Shown: positions 1 through 9,679 of the stretch, piece after piece
Layout: each line of letters begins with the position of its first letter
How positions within the stretch are numbered: the first letter of the stretch is position 1
Origin: Flavihumibacter sp965649495
GTDB lineage: Bacteria > Bacteroidota > Bacteroidia > Chitinophagales > Chitinophagaceae
Direction of reading: 5' to 3'
Assembly: GCA_965649495.1 (NCBI GenBank)
Contig: CBFGLD010000001.1
Span: 1-64,000, forward strand
Length of the DNA: 64,000 nucleotides
Translations under genes and position numbers: made by a program
Notes under the pieces: model-generated
Database searches by the model: none
Told to the model about the DNA's origin: nothing
Seen by the model: the letters and a program-made list of their open reading frames with translations, nothing else

Positions 1-78
1 CAGGAATTCAAATTTTCGTTGGTGATCCGTCAGCAGGGCCTGGTTCATTTCCTGGAGGCGGGAAAGGTCTATTTGCAT
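1..78 (-). CDS. rhaI: Probable L-rhamnose isomerase, N-terminal fragment (cut by left edge)
   Basis: Only the first 26 codons are inside the window; the gene starts with ATG at 78 and runs off the left end. The fragment reads MQIDLSRLQEMNQALLTDHQ and continues as a charged helix, which fits the start of a sugar isomerase of the RhaI (Pseudomonas stutzeri-like) type. It lies 20 bp downstream of rhaEW on the same strand and is surely in the same operon. L-rhamnose isomerase would convert L-rhamnose to L-rhamnulose before phosphorylation. The identity rests mainly on operon context, because 26 residues carry no catalytic motif. A rhamnulokinase would be the other candidate, but those start with a sugar-kinase phosphate motif that is not seen here. 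Confidence 0.55.
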   Translation of the reverse strand, partial: MQIDLSRLQEMNQALLTDHQRKFEFL

Positions 79-98
79 ACAATCGTTCTTTTAAAGGG

Positions 99-2222
99 TC
101 AACGTAAGAAAGCGGCTGCCACCCCCCCATCTACATTCAGTGCGTTGCCGGTGGACTTACTAAGGAGTCCGCCCACAAAGGCGAAGCAGGCATTGGCGAT
201 ATCATCGGGCAGGATGGTTTCGTTCAGCAGGGTGCGTTTGGCATAATACGCGGGCAGTTCTTCTACCGTAATGCCATAAGCTTTAGCCCTGCCTTCGGCC
301 CATCCGCCGCTCCAAATATTACTGTCAGAGATCACGGCATCGGGATTCACTGTGTTGACCCGCACCCGGTCTTTACCCAGTTCGGCTGCCAGCAGCCGGG
401 TCAGGTGGGCCTGGGCTGCTTTAGCGCTGCCATAGGCGGCATTGTTGGGTCCGGCCATGATGGCGTTCTTGGAGATCACATTGACGATATCACCTCCCAT
501 GTCTTGTTTCCGCATCACGACTACCCCTGCCTGTGATACCAGGAACTGCCCTTTCACCAGGATGTTGAACAGGCGGTCAATGTCCTGCAGGGTATGTTCT
601 TCAATAGGCTTGGAGATGCTGATACCGGCATTGTTGACCAGGATATCCACCCCTCCGAAAGCCAGGGAAACGGCGTCTATGGCGGCGGCAACGGAAGCTT
701 CGTCGGTTACATCCAGGATACAGGAAGCCACGGGGTCTTTACCGAAATCCTTATGGAATTCTTCAACAGCACCCTGCAGTCTCTCCTGGTTGATATCGTT
801 CAGGATCACACAGGCCCCTTCGGCGGCGAACTTTCGGGCGATGGCTTTGCCGATACCGCCGGCGCTGCCGGTCACCAGGGCGATCTTTCCGCTGAGGGGT
901 TTGGGTGGTGGCATCCGCTGCAGCTTGGCCTCTTCCAGGAGCCAGTATTCAATATTGAACGCTTCCTGGTGCGGAAGAGAGGTATAAGCCGAAATGGCTT
1001 CTGCTCCGCGCATGACGTTGATGGCGTTGATATAAAATTCGGAGGCCACCCGGGCGGTCTGTTTATCTTTTGCAAAGGTGAACATGCCCACCCCCGGAAG
1101 CAGGATGACCACCGGGTTGGGGTCGCGCATGGCCGGACTATTGGCATGGCGGCAGCTTTGGTAGTAATCGGCATACTGCTGCCGGTAGGTTTCAAAGAGA
1201 GGTTGCAGGCGGTTTTTCAATTGTTCTGCCGGGGCATGGTAAGCTTCCGGCTCCAGCTCCAGCACCAGGGGAGCGATCTTGGTACGCAGGAAATGGTCGG
1301 GGCAGCTGGTACCCATGGGGGCCAGGCGGGCGAGGTGGTGGCTGTTGATAAATTGAAGTACCCGGCCATCGTCGGAGAAATGCCCGATCATCCGGTTATG
1401 AGAGGAGCAGAGTCCACGCAACAGGGGTGCGATGGCTGCGGCGGCGGTCTTTCGCGCCGCTGGTTCCAGGGAGCCGGTCCTTTCCCCCCCAAACACGGCG
1501 GGCTGCCGGCTGATGGCCTGCTCCACGTATTCGGAACAGCGCTCGATCACTTCCAGGGTATTGATATAACTTTCATAGGCGGTATCCCCCCAGGTGAAGA
1601 GGCCGTGAGAGCCCAGCATGATACCCCTTATGCCGGGATTCTCGTCCAGGCATTGTTTCAATTGCAGTCCCAGGTCAAAGCCCGGCCGTTGCCAGTTGAC
1701 CCATCCGATGGAACCACCAAAGAGTTCGCGGGTGATGCGTTCCCCGTCTTTTGCGGCAGCGATGGCAATGGCGGCATCGGGATGCAGGTGATCGATGTGT
1801 TTAAAGGGAAGGAACCCATGCAGGGGGGTGTCAATAGAAGGAGCGCGCGATGCCAGGTCGTAAATACAATGGTTGAAGAGTTCAACCATTTCATCTTCCT
1901 GCTCGATGCCTTTATAGATGGACTTGAGGCTGCGGAGCCGATCCACATAAAGTGCTGCCAGCCCGTTGCGTTTCATGGTCCCCAGGTCGCCGCCCGAACC
2001 CTTTACCCACATCACTTCTACCGGCTGGCCGGTAAGCGGATCGGTGGCCATAGCCTTGCACGACGTGTTTCCCCCACCGTAATTGGTCAGCCGCAGGTCG
2101 GCACCCAGCAAATTAGACCGGTATACCAGCAAGGCCACTTCGTCGCCTTCCAGAGAGGCGGCTTTTTCAGCATCCCACAAATAACTCACGTACTTGAAAG
2201 ACTTGGTAAGAACTTCTGCCAT
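99..2222 (-). CDS. rhaEW: Bifunctional rhamnulose-1-phosphate aldolase / short-chain dehydrogenase RhaEW
   Basis: A 707-residue cytoplasmic fusion. The N-terminal half is a class II aldolase with metal-binding histidines in PFKHIDHLHPD (about residues 140-150) and GSHG (about 204-207). The C-terminal half is a short-chain dehydrogenase with TGSAGGIG at about 451-458, NNAG at about 530, and the Ser584, Tyr597, Lys601 catalytic set. In known rhamnose pathways such proteins cleave L-rhamnulose-1-phosphate to DHAP and L-lactaldehyde, and oxidise the lactaldehyde to lactate. The start is taken as ATG at 2222; a TTG three codons upstream would add MSI. It follows rhaT by 36 bp and precedes the probable isomerase by 20 bp. 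Length matches the family. Confidence 0.92.
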   Translation of the reverse strand: MAEVLTKSFKYVSYLWDAEKAASLEGDEVALLVYRSNLLGADLRLTNYGGGNTSCKAMATDPLTGQPVEVMWVKGSGGDLGTMKRNGLAALYVDRLRSLKSIYKGIEQEDEMVELFNHCIYDLASRAPSIDTPLHGFLPFKHIDHLHPDAAIAIAAAKDGERITRELFGGSIGWVNWQRPGFDLGLQLKQCLDENPGIRGIMLGSHGLFTWGDTAYESYINTLEVIERCSEYVEQAISRQPAVFGGERTGSLEPAARKTAAAAIAPLLRGLCSSHNRMIGHFSDDGRVLQFINSHHLARLAPMGTSCPDHFLRTKIAPLVLELEPEAYHAPAEQLKNRLQPLFETYRQQYADYYQSCRHANSPAMRDPNPVVILLPGVGMFTFAKDKQTARVASEFYINAINVMRGAEAISAYTSLPHQEAFNIEYWLLEEAKLQRMPPPKPLSGKIALVTGSAGGIGKAIARKFAAEGACVILNDINQERLQGAVEEFHKDFGKDPVASCILDVTDEASVAAAIDAVSLAFGGVDILVNNAGISISKPIEEHTLQDIDRLFNILVKGQFLVSQAGVVVMRKQDMGGDIVNVISKNAIMAGPNNAAYGSAKAAQAHLTRLLAAELGKDRVRVNTVNPDAVISDSNIWSGGWAEGRAKAYGITVEELPAYYAKRTLLNETILPDDIANACFAFVGGLLSKSTGNALNVDGGVAAAFLR

Positions 2223-2258
2223 AATGCTCAATTATCATTCAATTATTAATGTATTTGT

Positions 2259-3317
2259 TCAGGTGGCCATCGCGTTTCCGATGCCTACCAGTATCACCGA
2301 AAGAAAGATGGTCAGCAAGCCCAACAGGAAGATGCCCAGCACTTTCCGGTCCACCCCTTTCCATTCTTTCAGCGCCAGTCCCCAAAAATTGGAGATCAGG
2401 ATAATAAAGGCCATGTGAAGGATCCAAGAGGATGCACCATTCCCCAGTTTGCTTTCCCCCATACCATAAAAAAAGAACTGGAGGTACCAGGTGGTTCCTG
2501 CCAGCGCAGAGAACAGGTAGTTATTGGCCAGGGGGGAAGTCTTGTCGGTATAATCCGAAAACGAGCGGTTCCTGAAATTCAGGTAGAGGCACCAGAGCAG
2601 GTTGGTGGTCAGTCCACCCCATAGCAGCACCACGTAGGTGGCGTTGTTCTGGAAGAGCGGGTTGAAGCCCCTGCTGACGGAGAGGTTAGCCAGTTCATCA
2701 CCGGCTTCGATGCCGTAGTTGAAGCAAGCACTGAGGATACCGGAAACGATGGCGAAGGTGAGTCCCTTTTTGAGGTTGAACTCTTTTTGAGAATCTTCGC
2801 GGGTGGCGGCGGAGGCGTTGATTTCTTTTTTCCTGCCGGCATATCCGCAAATGGCGATACCGGCCAGGCAAACCAGCACGCCCAGCAATACCAGTTGGCC
2901 GCCGCTTGATGACAACATTTGCGAGAAGCTGGTCTTGCCTTCTGCGGGGGCATAATTATAGTAGATGGCAGGAAGCAGGGAGCCGAATGCGGCCGTTAGT
3001 CCCAGCAGCACCGAGTTACCAAGCGACATGCCCAGGTACCGGATGCCCAGCCCGTAGGTGAGCCCGCCGACGCCCCAGAGCAGCCCCCAGAAATAGGTCC
3101 ACCCAAGGGTAGCATTGCTGGCTTCTTTAATGATGGAGCCGAAGCCGGGAACGGTCAGGAGGGCAGCCAGCGGCGGAACAATCAGCCAGGAGAAGAGTCC
3201 CCCGATGATCCAGTAAGATTCCCAGGACCAGTCGCGGACCTTTTTGAAGGGTACATAAAAACTTCCCGAGGCGAACCCTCCGATGAAATGAAAGATGATT
3301 CCGAAAATAGCCTGCAT
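2259..3317 (-). CDS. rhaT: L-rhamnose/proton symporter RhaT
   Basis: A 352-residue polytopic inner-membrane protein with about ten hydrophobic segments and the N-terminal RhaT signature (FHFIGGFASGSFYVPFKKV, then WSWESYW, residues about 10-36). RhaT imports L-rhamnose with a proton from the periplasm. It starts 9 bp after the stop of the GH106 rhamnosidase gene, so the sugar released by that enzyme is very likely the substrate. The segment LGMSLGNSVLLGLTAAFGSLLP and the C-terminal FWGLALKEWKG are also RhaT-like. The protein has the usual family length and no sign of truncation. Confidence 0.93.
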   Translation of the reverse strand: MQAIFGIIFHFIGGFASGSFYVPFKKVRDWSWESYWIIGGLFSWLIVPPLAALLTVPGFGSIIKEASNATLGWTYFWGLLWGVGGLTYGLGIRYLGMSLGNSVLLGLTAAFGSLLPAIYYNYAPAEGKTSFSQMLSSSGGQLVLLGVLVCLAGIAICGYAGRKKEINASAATREDSQKEFNLKKGLTFAIVSGILSACFNYGIEAGDELANLSVSRGFNPLFQNNATYVVLLWGGLTTNLLWCLYLNFRNRSFSDYTDKTSPLANNYLFSALAGTTWYLQFFFYGMGESKLGNGASSWILHMAFIILISNFWGLALKEWKGVDRKVLGIFLLGLLTIFLSVILVGIGNAMAT

Positions 3318-3326
3318 CGTTATGAT

Positions 3327-6300
3327 TTATTTAATGTTCAAGATCCTTACCGGTCCCATCAAACCCGATGGTAACAGCGGGGCGTCGGCCTGATAAAAAG
3401 CCATGGTGGTATAAGTGATCTTCCTGGCGCCGGGTTGTTGGTCGCCGATCAGGCGGTTTACCCAAAGATTGACCACTTTAATTTCCAGGCTATTGTCACC
3501 TGCTTTCAGGGCATCTTTCAGGTTTACCCGGTAGGGCTTTTTCCATATGATGCCGAGGGGTTTACCGTTCACTTTCACCTCTGCCAGGTCCTTCATTTCA
3601 CCCAGGTCCAGCCAATACGCTCCTTTTGAAGCCAGCTGGGCAGCGCTGAGCCGGATCGTGTTGGTATAGGTGGTGGTGCCGGAAAAATATTTGACTCCAT
3701 CCTGTGGGTGATGCTGCAAGCCCTGGAGCTTATCCAAGGTTATGGAGGCCGGTGCACCTCTGCCCTCCTGGAACTCCAGCTTCCACTTACCATTCACTTC
3801 CGCCACTGTTGTTTCTGCCTTCTCTGTTAGCGCCAGGCTGCTGCTGGTTGCCTTGTCCCGGAACACTACGAAAACGGCATCCTGTGGCTCGAAAGGAATT
3901 TTCACGGTGGTGTTACCGTTAGCTATGCTGTAAGCCAATTCTTCTACAGCACCGGATTCGGGTCGCCAAAGCATGGGTTTCTTTCCTGCTACCCGGAAAG
4001 TTACATCAATCCATTGCTTTTTATCGCTTCGGTTATTCACCCAGTAGATGTCGCGGTCAGGAAGCGACCGGTGAACAAAAAGCAGCTTGGTCCCCGAGGG
4101 AGAAGAGTAGCTCATGTCAGGTGTTACGGCAAGGGATTGCAGAACCTTTTCAAGGGATTTGCCGGTATAAACCTTCTTATTGGTACCACCCCATATTTCG
4201 TTGACCAGGCTGGTAAAGGCGGCTGGGTCATCGGCCAGGCTGGGGCTTGCTTCAGGCCTGATGCCGGTTACTACCCCTCCGGCACGCACCAGTGTGGCGA
4301 TTTTTTTCAAGACTGCCAAAGGCATCCTTCGGGCGTTACTGTCCAGTACCAGCACCCGGTAACGCATGTTGCTGGTTGTTATAAAACTGCCATCCTTAAC
4401 CGAAACGAGGTTCAGCAGGGCGTGGGTGTTGATGAAATCGTAATTATATCCTTCGGGGATATCGGGAGTTTTATTGGAAAAGAGAGAAGTAATGTTATTG
4501 TCCTCGCCATAATAGTATAGGATATCGGCCACGAATTTCCCCTGCTGCAGTAAATAGCTGCTTCGGGAGAGATAGTCGTTCCAGGCGGTGGCTTGTGCGG
4601 ACCAGGTTTCATGCCGGGTATACCACTGACCGAAGGGCCCCAGTCCCAGCCCGGGTATCTTTTCATCTGAGGGTTGGTGAACGGAGCAATGGATGACGAA
4701 ACGGTTCAGTCCGCTGGCCAGTTCCAGGTCAACGCTGGATTTAAGATTTTCGGGTGAATAGGACCATGCGCCGGAAGGAAGGCCTAGTGCTGTCAGGGAT
4801 TCTGCAGCTACAAGGTTCTGACCATAGATATGAGCTACCGATGCCGATTCCCGTATATCCATGGTGTATTTGGTCTGGTCTGCCTGGTTTATATAAGGGT
4901 TAGGAGTCCACAGGGCAGACATAGGTACGGCGGCCTTTCGTTTTACGTCCATACCGTCTGCGATCATAGCCCTGCCGGATTCGTGGGATTCGGTGTAGCG
5001 CTTCATACCGCGTTCCTCCAGGATATCGGTGAGTGCATCGTAATGGTATTCACTGACCATTTCAGAAAGGGTTTTGCGGAAGTCGAACAGGAAACGTTCG
5101 CTTTCTTCTGAGCCGTGGATGACCTGGCCCGTAATAACCGGCAGCCATTTAAGGAGGCTGTAACCGCGGCGTTTTTCAAATTCTGCGGGAAGATTGGGAG
5201 TCCAGTTCTGTGCACCGGCTTCCCAACTGTCTGTGATGATGTATTGCAGTCCACCTGCTTTGCCCATTAGTCCGCCTGTAGCCTGCTGGTATTGGTTGAG
5301 GTAATTGTTAAAATAATTCCTAATGGCCACGGGGTCCAGTTTATCCACTTCAGGCCCGGTAGCTTCGGGTGAGGCAGGATGGTTATTAATGCCAAGGAGT
5401 GAGTACCCGAAGCGAATCAGTTTCCAATTACCGGAAGGGGCTGTCCAGTTGATACTGCCATCCGCATTTAATTTACCGGTAAGGTCGATGATATCGTTCG
5501 GGTGTACCACATCGTTAGTATGGGCTGTAGGCTTGGTGTGAAGGTCTCCCACCGGTGCGAAAGCGGCTTTCTCCTCAAACCGGTTGATGCGTTCCACGGG
5601 GTGGAGCACAATCTCTGCGATATCGGTCCCAGGGGGGCTTACGGGTTCTACTTGGATGCCCACCATGGCCGCCAGGCTATTAAATTTCATGGGTGGATTT
5701 TTCACTTTTACCCGGAAATAGCGGGCGGTAATTGCAGGAAAGGTCAACGTCTGCTGCAGGATCGCCCCTGGGGGAATATTTGTGATAAAGCGATAGTTGA
5801 TGCCGTCGTCACTGGCTTCCAGGATACGGCTGTCGGCGGGGTCTGCACCCATTCCGAACATCCCGGGTTCACCACCACCCACCATCGTAATGCCCTTTAT
5901 GGTTTGGGGTTTAGGAAAAGCAAACTGTATCCACGCATATCCTGTAATGGTATCTTTAGGAAGCAACTGTGTTGCAGCGAGATTGCCATCGGTAAGTTGG
6001 CGGAGGTTGAAGTTTCCACTGCTGGAGGTGATGGCCGCACCCAGCTCTTCCAGGGACCTGTCGTTTTCCGGAAGTCGGATAGCCAGCAAGGCAATATCGC
6101 GGTAGAAATCGGGCATCTTCGCGTAGCCGGGCAATTCACCGAATTCCGGTTGTTTGGAAATGTCCTGGAATGGACCAGTACTTCCTTTTTGAGGTGCCAG
6201 GCGGATATTGGAGCTGCCGCCGCTTACGCGGGTTTCTGTCCACACGATCTTCTTCATCCCGTCTTCGTGTTTGACCCAGGGGCCACCGGTTTCGCTCCAT

Positions 6301-6686
6301 CCAGGTGATCCTGCTATGGCCATTTCCAGCTTCAGGGAGTCCGCCAGTCTAGTAGTGAATTGGAATGCGTCCTGCCATTCCGGGGTCATATAGGTGAGAC
6401 GCTTCTCCACGATCTGCGGGGTCATGAGGCTGGCATCAAAATTCTGGAAGCCGCCGATACCGCTGCGATGCATCCATTCCAGGTCCTTGCGGATGCCCTC
6501 TTTTGAAATGTTGCCGTTCATCCAGTGCCACCAGACCCTGGGTTTGGATTCATTGGGAGGCGATTGGAAAGCCGACAATATGGGATCTTTGCCAGGTTTT
6601 TGCTGGGCCTTCAACTGATGCATACAGCAAAGGCTGACACTTAGCAATAAAGCCTTACTGATGATTTTGTTATTGATGAGCAGCAT
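3327..6686 (-). CDS. GH106 family alpha-L-rhamnosidase, secreted
   Basis: An 1119-residue exported enzyme with a signal peptide (about 1-27, ending LKAQ). The N-terminal region has the GH106 hallmarks VWWHWMNGNISKEGI and GIGGFQNFDA (about 51-85), followed by GSPGWSETGGPWV near 130. An inserted domain (about 200-360) resembles a galactose-binding beta-sandwich, and the C-terminus (about 1000-1090) is another jelly-roll of the type seen in glycosidases (YWLDLGEMKDLAEVKVNGK). GH106 enzymes remove terminal alpha-L-rhamnose from pectins such as rhamnogalacturonans or from decorated glycosides. It sits 3 bp after the TonB-dependent receptor gene and 9 bp before rhaT, so the operon supplies and imports rhamnose. 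The exact polysaccharide is unknown. Confidence 0.88.
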   Translation of the reverse strand: MLLINNKIISKALLLSVSLCCMHQLKAQQKPGKDPILSAFQSPPNESKPRVWWHWMNGNISKEGIRKDLEWMHRSGIGGFQNFDASLMTPQIVEKRLTYMTPEWQDAFQFTTRLADSLKLEMAIAGSPGWSETGGPWVKHEDGMKKIVWTETRVSGGSSNIRLAPQKGSTGPFQDISKQPEFGELPGYAKMPDFYRDIALLAIRLPENDRSLEELGAAITSSSGNFNLRQLTDGNLAATQLLPKDTITGYAWIQFAFPKPQTIKGITMVGGGEPGMFGMGADPADSRILEASDDGINYRFITNIPPGAILQQTLTFPAITARYFRVKVKNPPMKFNSLAAMVGIQVEPVSPPGTDIAEIVLHPVERINRFEEKAAFAPVGDLHTKPTAHTNDVVHPNDIIDLTGKLNADGSINWTAPSGNWKLIRFGYSLLGINNHPASPEATGPEVDKLDPVAIRNYFNNYLNQYQQATGGLMGKAGGLQYIITDSWEAGAQNWTPNLPAEFEKRRGYSLLKWLPVITGQVIHGSEESERFLFDFRKTLSEMVSEYHYDALTDILEERGMKRYTESHESGRAMIADGMDVKRKAAVPMSALWTPNPYINQADQTKYTMDIRESASVAHIYGQNLVAAESLTALGLPSGAWSYSPENLKSSVDLELASGLNRFVIHCSVHQPSDEKIPGLGLGPFGQWYTRHETWSAQATAWNDYLSRSSYLLQQGKFVADILYYYGEDNNITSLFSNKTPDIPEGYNYDFINTHALLNLVSVKDGSFITTSNMRYRVLVLDSNARRMPLAVLKKIATLVRAGGVVTGIRPEASPSLADDPAAFTSLVNEIWGGTNKKVYTGKSLEKVLQSLAVTPDMSYSSPSGTKLLFVHRSLPDRDIYWVNNRSDKKQWIDVTFRVAGKKPMLWRPESGAVEELAYSIANGNTTVKIPFEPQDAVFVVFRDKATSSSLALTEKAETTVAEVNGKWKLEFQEGRGAPASITLDKLQGLQHHPQDGVKYFSGTTTYTNTIRLSAAQLASKGAYWLDLGEMKDLAEVKVNGKPLGIIWKKPYRVNLKDALKAGDNSLEIKVVNLWVNRLIGDQQPGARKITYTTMAFYQADAPLLPSGLMGPVRILNIK

Positions 6687-6689
6687 CTG

Positions 6690-9515
6690 TTAGAATTTAA
6701 ATGTTGCGGTTATAAAATAGGCGCGGGCCGGGATAGCTACAGTGGAATAAGGAAGGTTTTGCGATTTGGCATCTTCGTACATGCTTTTGGTAAATCCTTG
6801 CCTGTCGAGGGCTGCAAGAAAGGTTCCGGGCCTTGACCAGCTCATCACACCGTATTTATTGAAGAGGTTATTAACCACCAGGTTCAATGAAAAATGCCTG
6901 GAGATTTCATAGCCACTACTAAAGTTAAACTGGCTGAAGGAAGGCAACAAGAAAGCATTCGCAACATTTGCCTGGCGCTTGCCCATATAGGACCAGGTTA
7001 ACTGCGCAAAGAACTTACCGTTGTTATAGGCCGGAGTGATATTGATGAGGCTGCGGGCAATATTGTCCGTTTCATTACCGGAAAGGTTCACAAGGGTATC
7101 GTCCTGCGAGCCCAAATCACGGGCCAGCCAGGTTTCAAAGATATTTGCCCTGGATTTCTGCAGGGTCAGCACACCGCGGATATTGAAATGTTTACCAAGG
7201 TCATAGATAGCTTCCATCTCTACCCCATGGGTGGTATACTTGTTATACACGGTGGGGGGACTGTAAAAGGTCATGTCAGCATTCTGGAATGTTTGTACGT
7301 TAGGAACATTGCTGAGAATGCTGTAGAACGGGGTCACAAAGAGGTTCAGGTTTTGGTGTTTGAATTTTACACCGGCCTCCAATTGTTGCACCTGCTGGGC
7401 TTCCGGCCTCAGGCTCTTGAGTGCAAATTCCGTATTCACTGCCAGGAACATATCCAGGTCCGGAGCTTTTTTGCCATTTGAATAACGGCCGTAGAGTGCA
7501 AAGCGATCATTGATCTTATAGTTCAGGCCAGCAGAGAAGGAAAAAGTGGATACCGTTTCGTTGAAGGAAAAAGTTTCGGGGGTAGTTCCGTACTGGTTAT
7601 CGTAAAGGGTAAGAGCGTTATTATCTGTACCACCTTCGGAACTGACGTTGACACCCGGGCTGGTACTGCCTTTCACATTAACGCTTTCCAGCCGCACTCC
7701 CCAATCAAGGTTGAGTTTCGTATGCAGCTGCCAGTTATGTCCAAAGAAAGCTGCAAAGTTATTTTGCCGGGCATCACTTGGAGTCATGGCGCTGTTCAGT
7801 CCGAAGAAACCATTGGCTGCGGAGGCCTGTAATACCTGTCCTTCCGGCGTGGTGATGGCAAGTCCAACCAGTTGTGGCCGGTCCTGGATGGTGCCCAGGG
7901 CTATGCTGGTTATACCATTAAGCCGATCCAGTTTAGAACTGGCCAGGAAGGCCCCGGCACTGAAGCTCATGTCTTTGAGTTTTTTTGATATCATGAACTG
8001 GTTCATGAATTCCTTCATGTTATTATCCATATAAAGCTGCGGTTCAAAGAAGAGCGAATTCTTAGAAACCTGCTGACCGGGAAGGATGCTGCTGGTGGCG
8101 GTGAAATCGTAGCCGGAAAAAGACATCACATTTAAGAGTTCCTGGCCGGTTTGGACATTCCGGAAAGAATAGTTGCCTGGGGTACCCAGGTAGCCCAATA
8201 TGGCATATGTCACCAGGTCTTCCATCGCCAACGGGTAAACAATGGCATTGGTATTCCAGTTGGTGCTCTTGATGGAATAGCGCGCAGCGTTAGTGAAAGT
8301 CCAGCCATTGCCAAGGTTATGTTCCCAGGTAAGGCCAAAAGATTTATCCTTTGAATGGATAAGATTCCTGTTATCGTAGGTCCTGGACTCACCTGTCTGG
8401 TTAACCATAAAGGTCTGCCGCGTCAACGGGGCCAGCACGGAAGAGTTTTCATCGAACCCCTCAGCGGGTCTGGGATCAGAGAAATCCACTGTGGGGGTAA
8501 ACTCAAACCAACCGTTTCTGTCGTTCAGGAACTTGCCATATATTTTAAGAGAGCCCTTACTATATTTCTTTACGAGGTTCCCGCGGAATTGTCCGCCGTT
8601 GTTCATAGCATAACCAGGGTAGCGGGCGCCTTCTGCATAACGGTAAAAACCTCCAAAATTGTAATACCAGTTATTGCCCAGCGGGCCGCCTACGTTTACA
8701 TCTAACCGGTAGAATGGGTTTTTACCATTACCTTCCAGGCCGTATTTGGTGCGCACCTCTCCGGAGGTCTTGCTTCCCCCCTCCTTCATGATGTAGTTGA
8801 AGATGCCGCCTGGAGCGTTGGCACCCAGGATGGACGCGGTTCCTCCTCTGACTGCATCCAGCTTTCCTAGCGTGGCATCAGGTCGCAGGAAATAATCGGG
8901 ACCGTAATTACCATACGTTGCATTGGTTACAGGCAGACCATCTTCCTGCATGGACACGTAATAGTATCCACTGGCACCATCATTGGACCCAACAGAAACA
9001 CCGCGGGAGTAAACCGTGTTGCGGATCTCACCCAATGCCGAGTTTACATATACACCGGGAACATTTTTTAGCAGGTCAGCAGCACTGACAGCAATGATTT
9101 TATCCATGATCTTAGGCGACAAGGAGGTGATGGCAACCGAGGCATCCATGCGTTTACGTTTATCAAAAACGCCGGTAACCACCGTCTCTTCCAGTTCATC
9201 AAGATCATCTTCCAGTACCAGGGAGACCGGGTCAGCCCCTGCCTTTACAGAAAGCTGGCGGGATTTAAATCCCACGAAAGAAAAGAGGAGGACGGAGTTG
9301 CCTTCTTTGGAAGCAGCCAGCCGGAAGTTGCCGCTGTCATCAGTAACGGTTCCCTGTCCGCTACCCTTTATGGTAACAGATACGCCTGCAACAGGATTTC
9401 CATTTTTGTCTGATACCTTACCCGTAATGGCAGGTAATTGGGCGAAGATAGTAGTAAAGAAAAAACATACAAATGCGGTGAGGCCAATCAATCTGGCAGG
9501 TGATATGAATTTCAT
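6690..9515 (-). CDS. TonB-dependent receptor with carboxypeptidase-regulatory-like domain
   Basis: A 941-residue outer-membrane receptor. It has a signal peptide (about 1-25), a CarboxypepD_reg-like beta-sandwich (about 27-110; ITGKVSDKNGNPVAGVSVTIK), a plug domain (about 130-235), then a 22-strand-type barrel ending in phenylalanine (FITATFKF). It lacks the SusC-specific plug pattern and no susD-like gene follows, so it is a SusD-independent receptor. As first gene of the rhamnose operon it probably imports rhamnose oligosaccharides or rhamnosylated compounds with TonB energy. The stop is 3 bp from the GH106 start. Confidence 0.88.
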   Translation of the reverse strand: MKFISPARLIGLTAFVCFFFTTIFAQLPAITGKVSDKNGNPVAGVSVTIKGSGQGTVTDDSGNFRLAASKEGNSVLLFSFVGFKSRQLSVKAGADPVSLVLEDDLDELEETVVTGVFDKRKRMDASVAITSLSPKIMDKIIAVSAADLLKNVPGVYVNSALGEIRNTVYSRGVSVGSNDGASGYYYVSMQEDGLPVTNATYGNYGPDYFLRPDATLGKLDAVRGGTASILGANAPGGIFNYIMKEGGSKTSGEVRTKYGLEGNGKNPFYRLDVNVGGPLGNNWYYNFGGFYRYAEGARYPGYAMNNGGQFRGNLVKKYSKGSLKIYGKFLNDRNGWFEFTPTVDFSDPRPAEGFDENSSVLAPLTRQTFMVNQTGESRTYDNRNLIHSKDKSFGLTWEHNLGNGWTFTNAARYSIKSTNWNTNAIVYPLAMEDLVTYAILGYLGTPGNYSFRNVQTGQELLNVMSFSGYDFTATSSILPGQQVSKNSLFFEPQLYMDNNMKEFMNQFMISKKLKDMSFSAGAFLASSKLDRLNGITSIALGTIQDRPQLVGLAITTPEGQVLQASAANGFFGLNSAMTPSDARQNNFAAFFGHNWQLHTKLNLDWGVRLESVNVKGSTSPGVNVSSEGGTDNNALTLYDNQYGTTPETFSFNETVSTFSFSAGLNYKINDRFALYGRYSNGKKAPDLDMFLAVNTEFALKSLRPEAQQVQQLEAGVKFKHQNLNLFVTPFYSILSNVPNVQTFQNADMTFYSPPTVYNKYTTHGVEMEAIYDLGKHFNIRGVLTLQKSRANIFETWLARDLGSQDDTLVNLSGNETDNIARSLINITPAYNNGKFFAQLTWSYMGKRQANVANAFLLPSFSQFNFSSGYEISRHFSLNLVVNNLFNKYGVMSWSRPGTFLAALDRQGFTKSMYEDAKSQNLPYSTVAIPARAYFITATFKF

Positions 9516-9576
9516 GACAAGCAGTTTAAATCGTTAGTTGTTTGGTGGTAGCAAATTAGAGCGGGCAGGCGGCGGA

Positions 9577-9618
9577 ACTATCCTGCACCATCCTGAAAAA
9601 CCATCCTGTACCATCCTG
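9577..9618. promoter_or_regulatory. Four phased ACCATCCTG direct repeats, candidate operator
   Basis: Four copies of a 9-bp word (ACTATCCTG once, ACCATCCTG three times) start at 9577, 9587, 9600 and 9610. Each pair is offset by 10 bp and the pairs by 23 bp, so sites within a pair face the same side of the helix. The array lies between the divergent rhamnose operon (start 9515) and its regulator (start 9680). A TAnnTTTG-like box for the regulator (TAAATTTT, 9658-9665) is just downstream. The last repeat overlaps a short hairpin, CCTGCT/AGCAGG, at 9615-9629. Inferred to be the binding site of the adjacent GntR-type regulator. Confidence 0.55.
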
Positions 9619-9679
9619 CTGTTAGCAGGGATCCATGTTGTGTTCCCGCTCTTACACTAAATTTTCCCTTATCTTCCCT

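Noticed and set aside
594..2249. A 551-codon open frame on the plus strand
   Set aside because: It is antisense to the clearly recognisable rhaEW gene, has low-complexity Gly/His-rich composition and no domain.
5502..6308. A 268-codon plus-strand open frame
   Set aside because: It is antisense to the GH106 gene and resembles no family.
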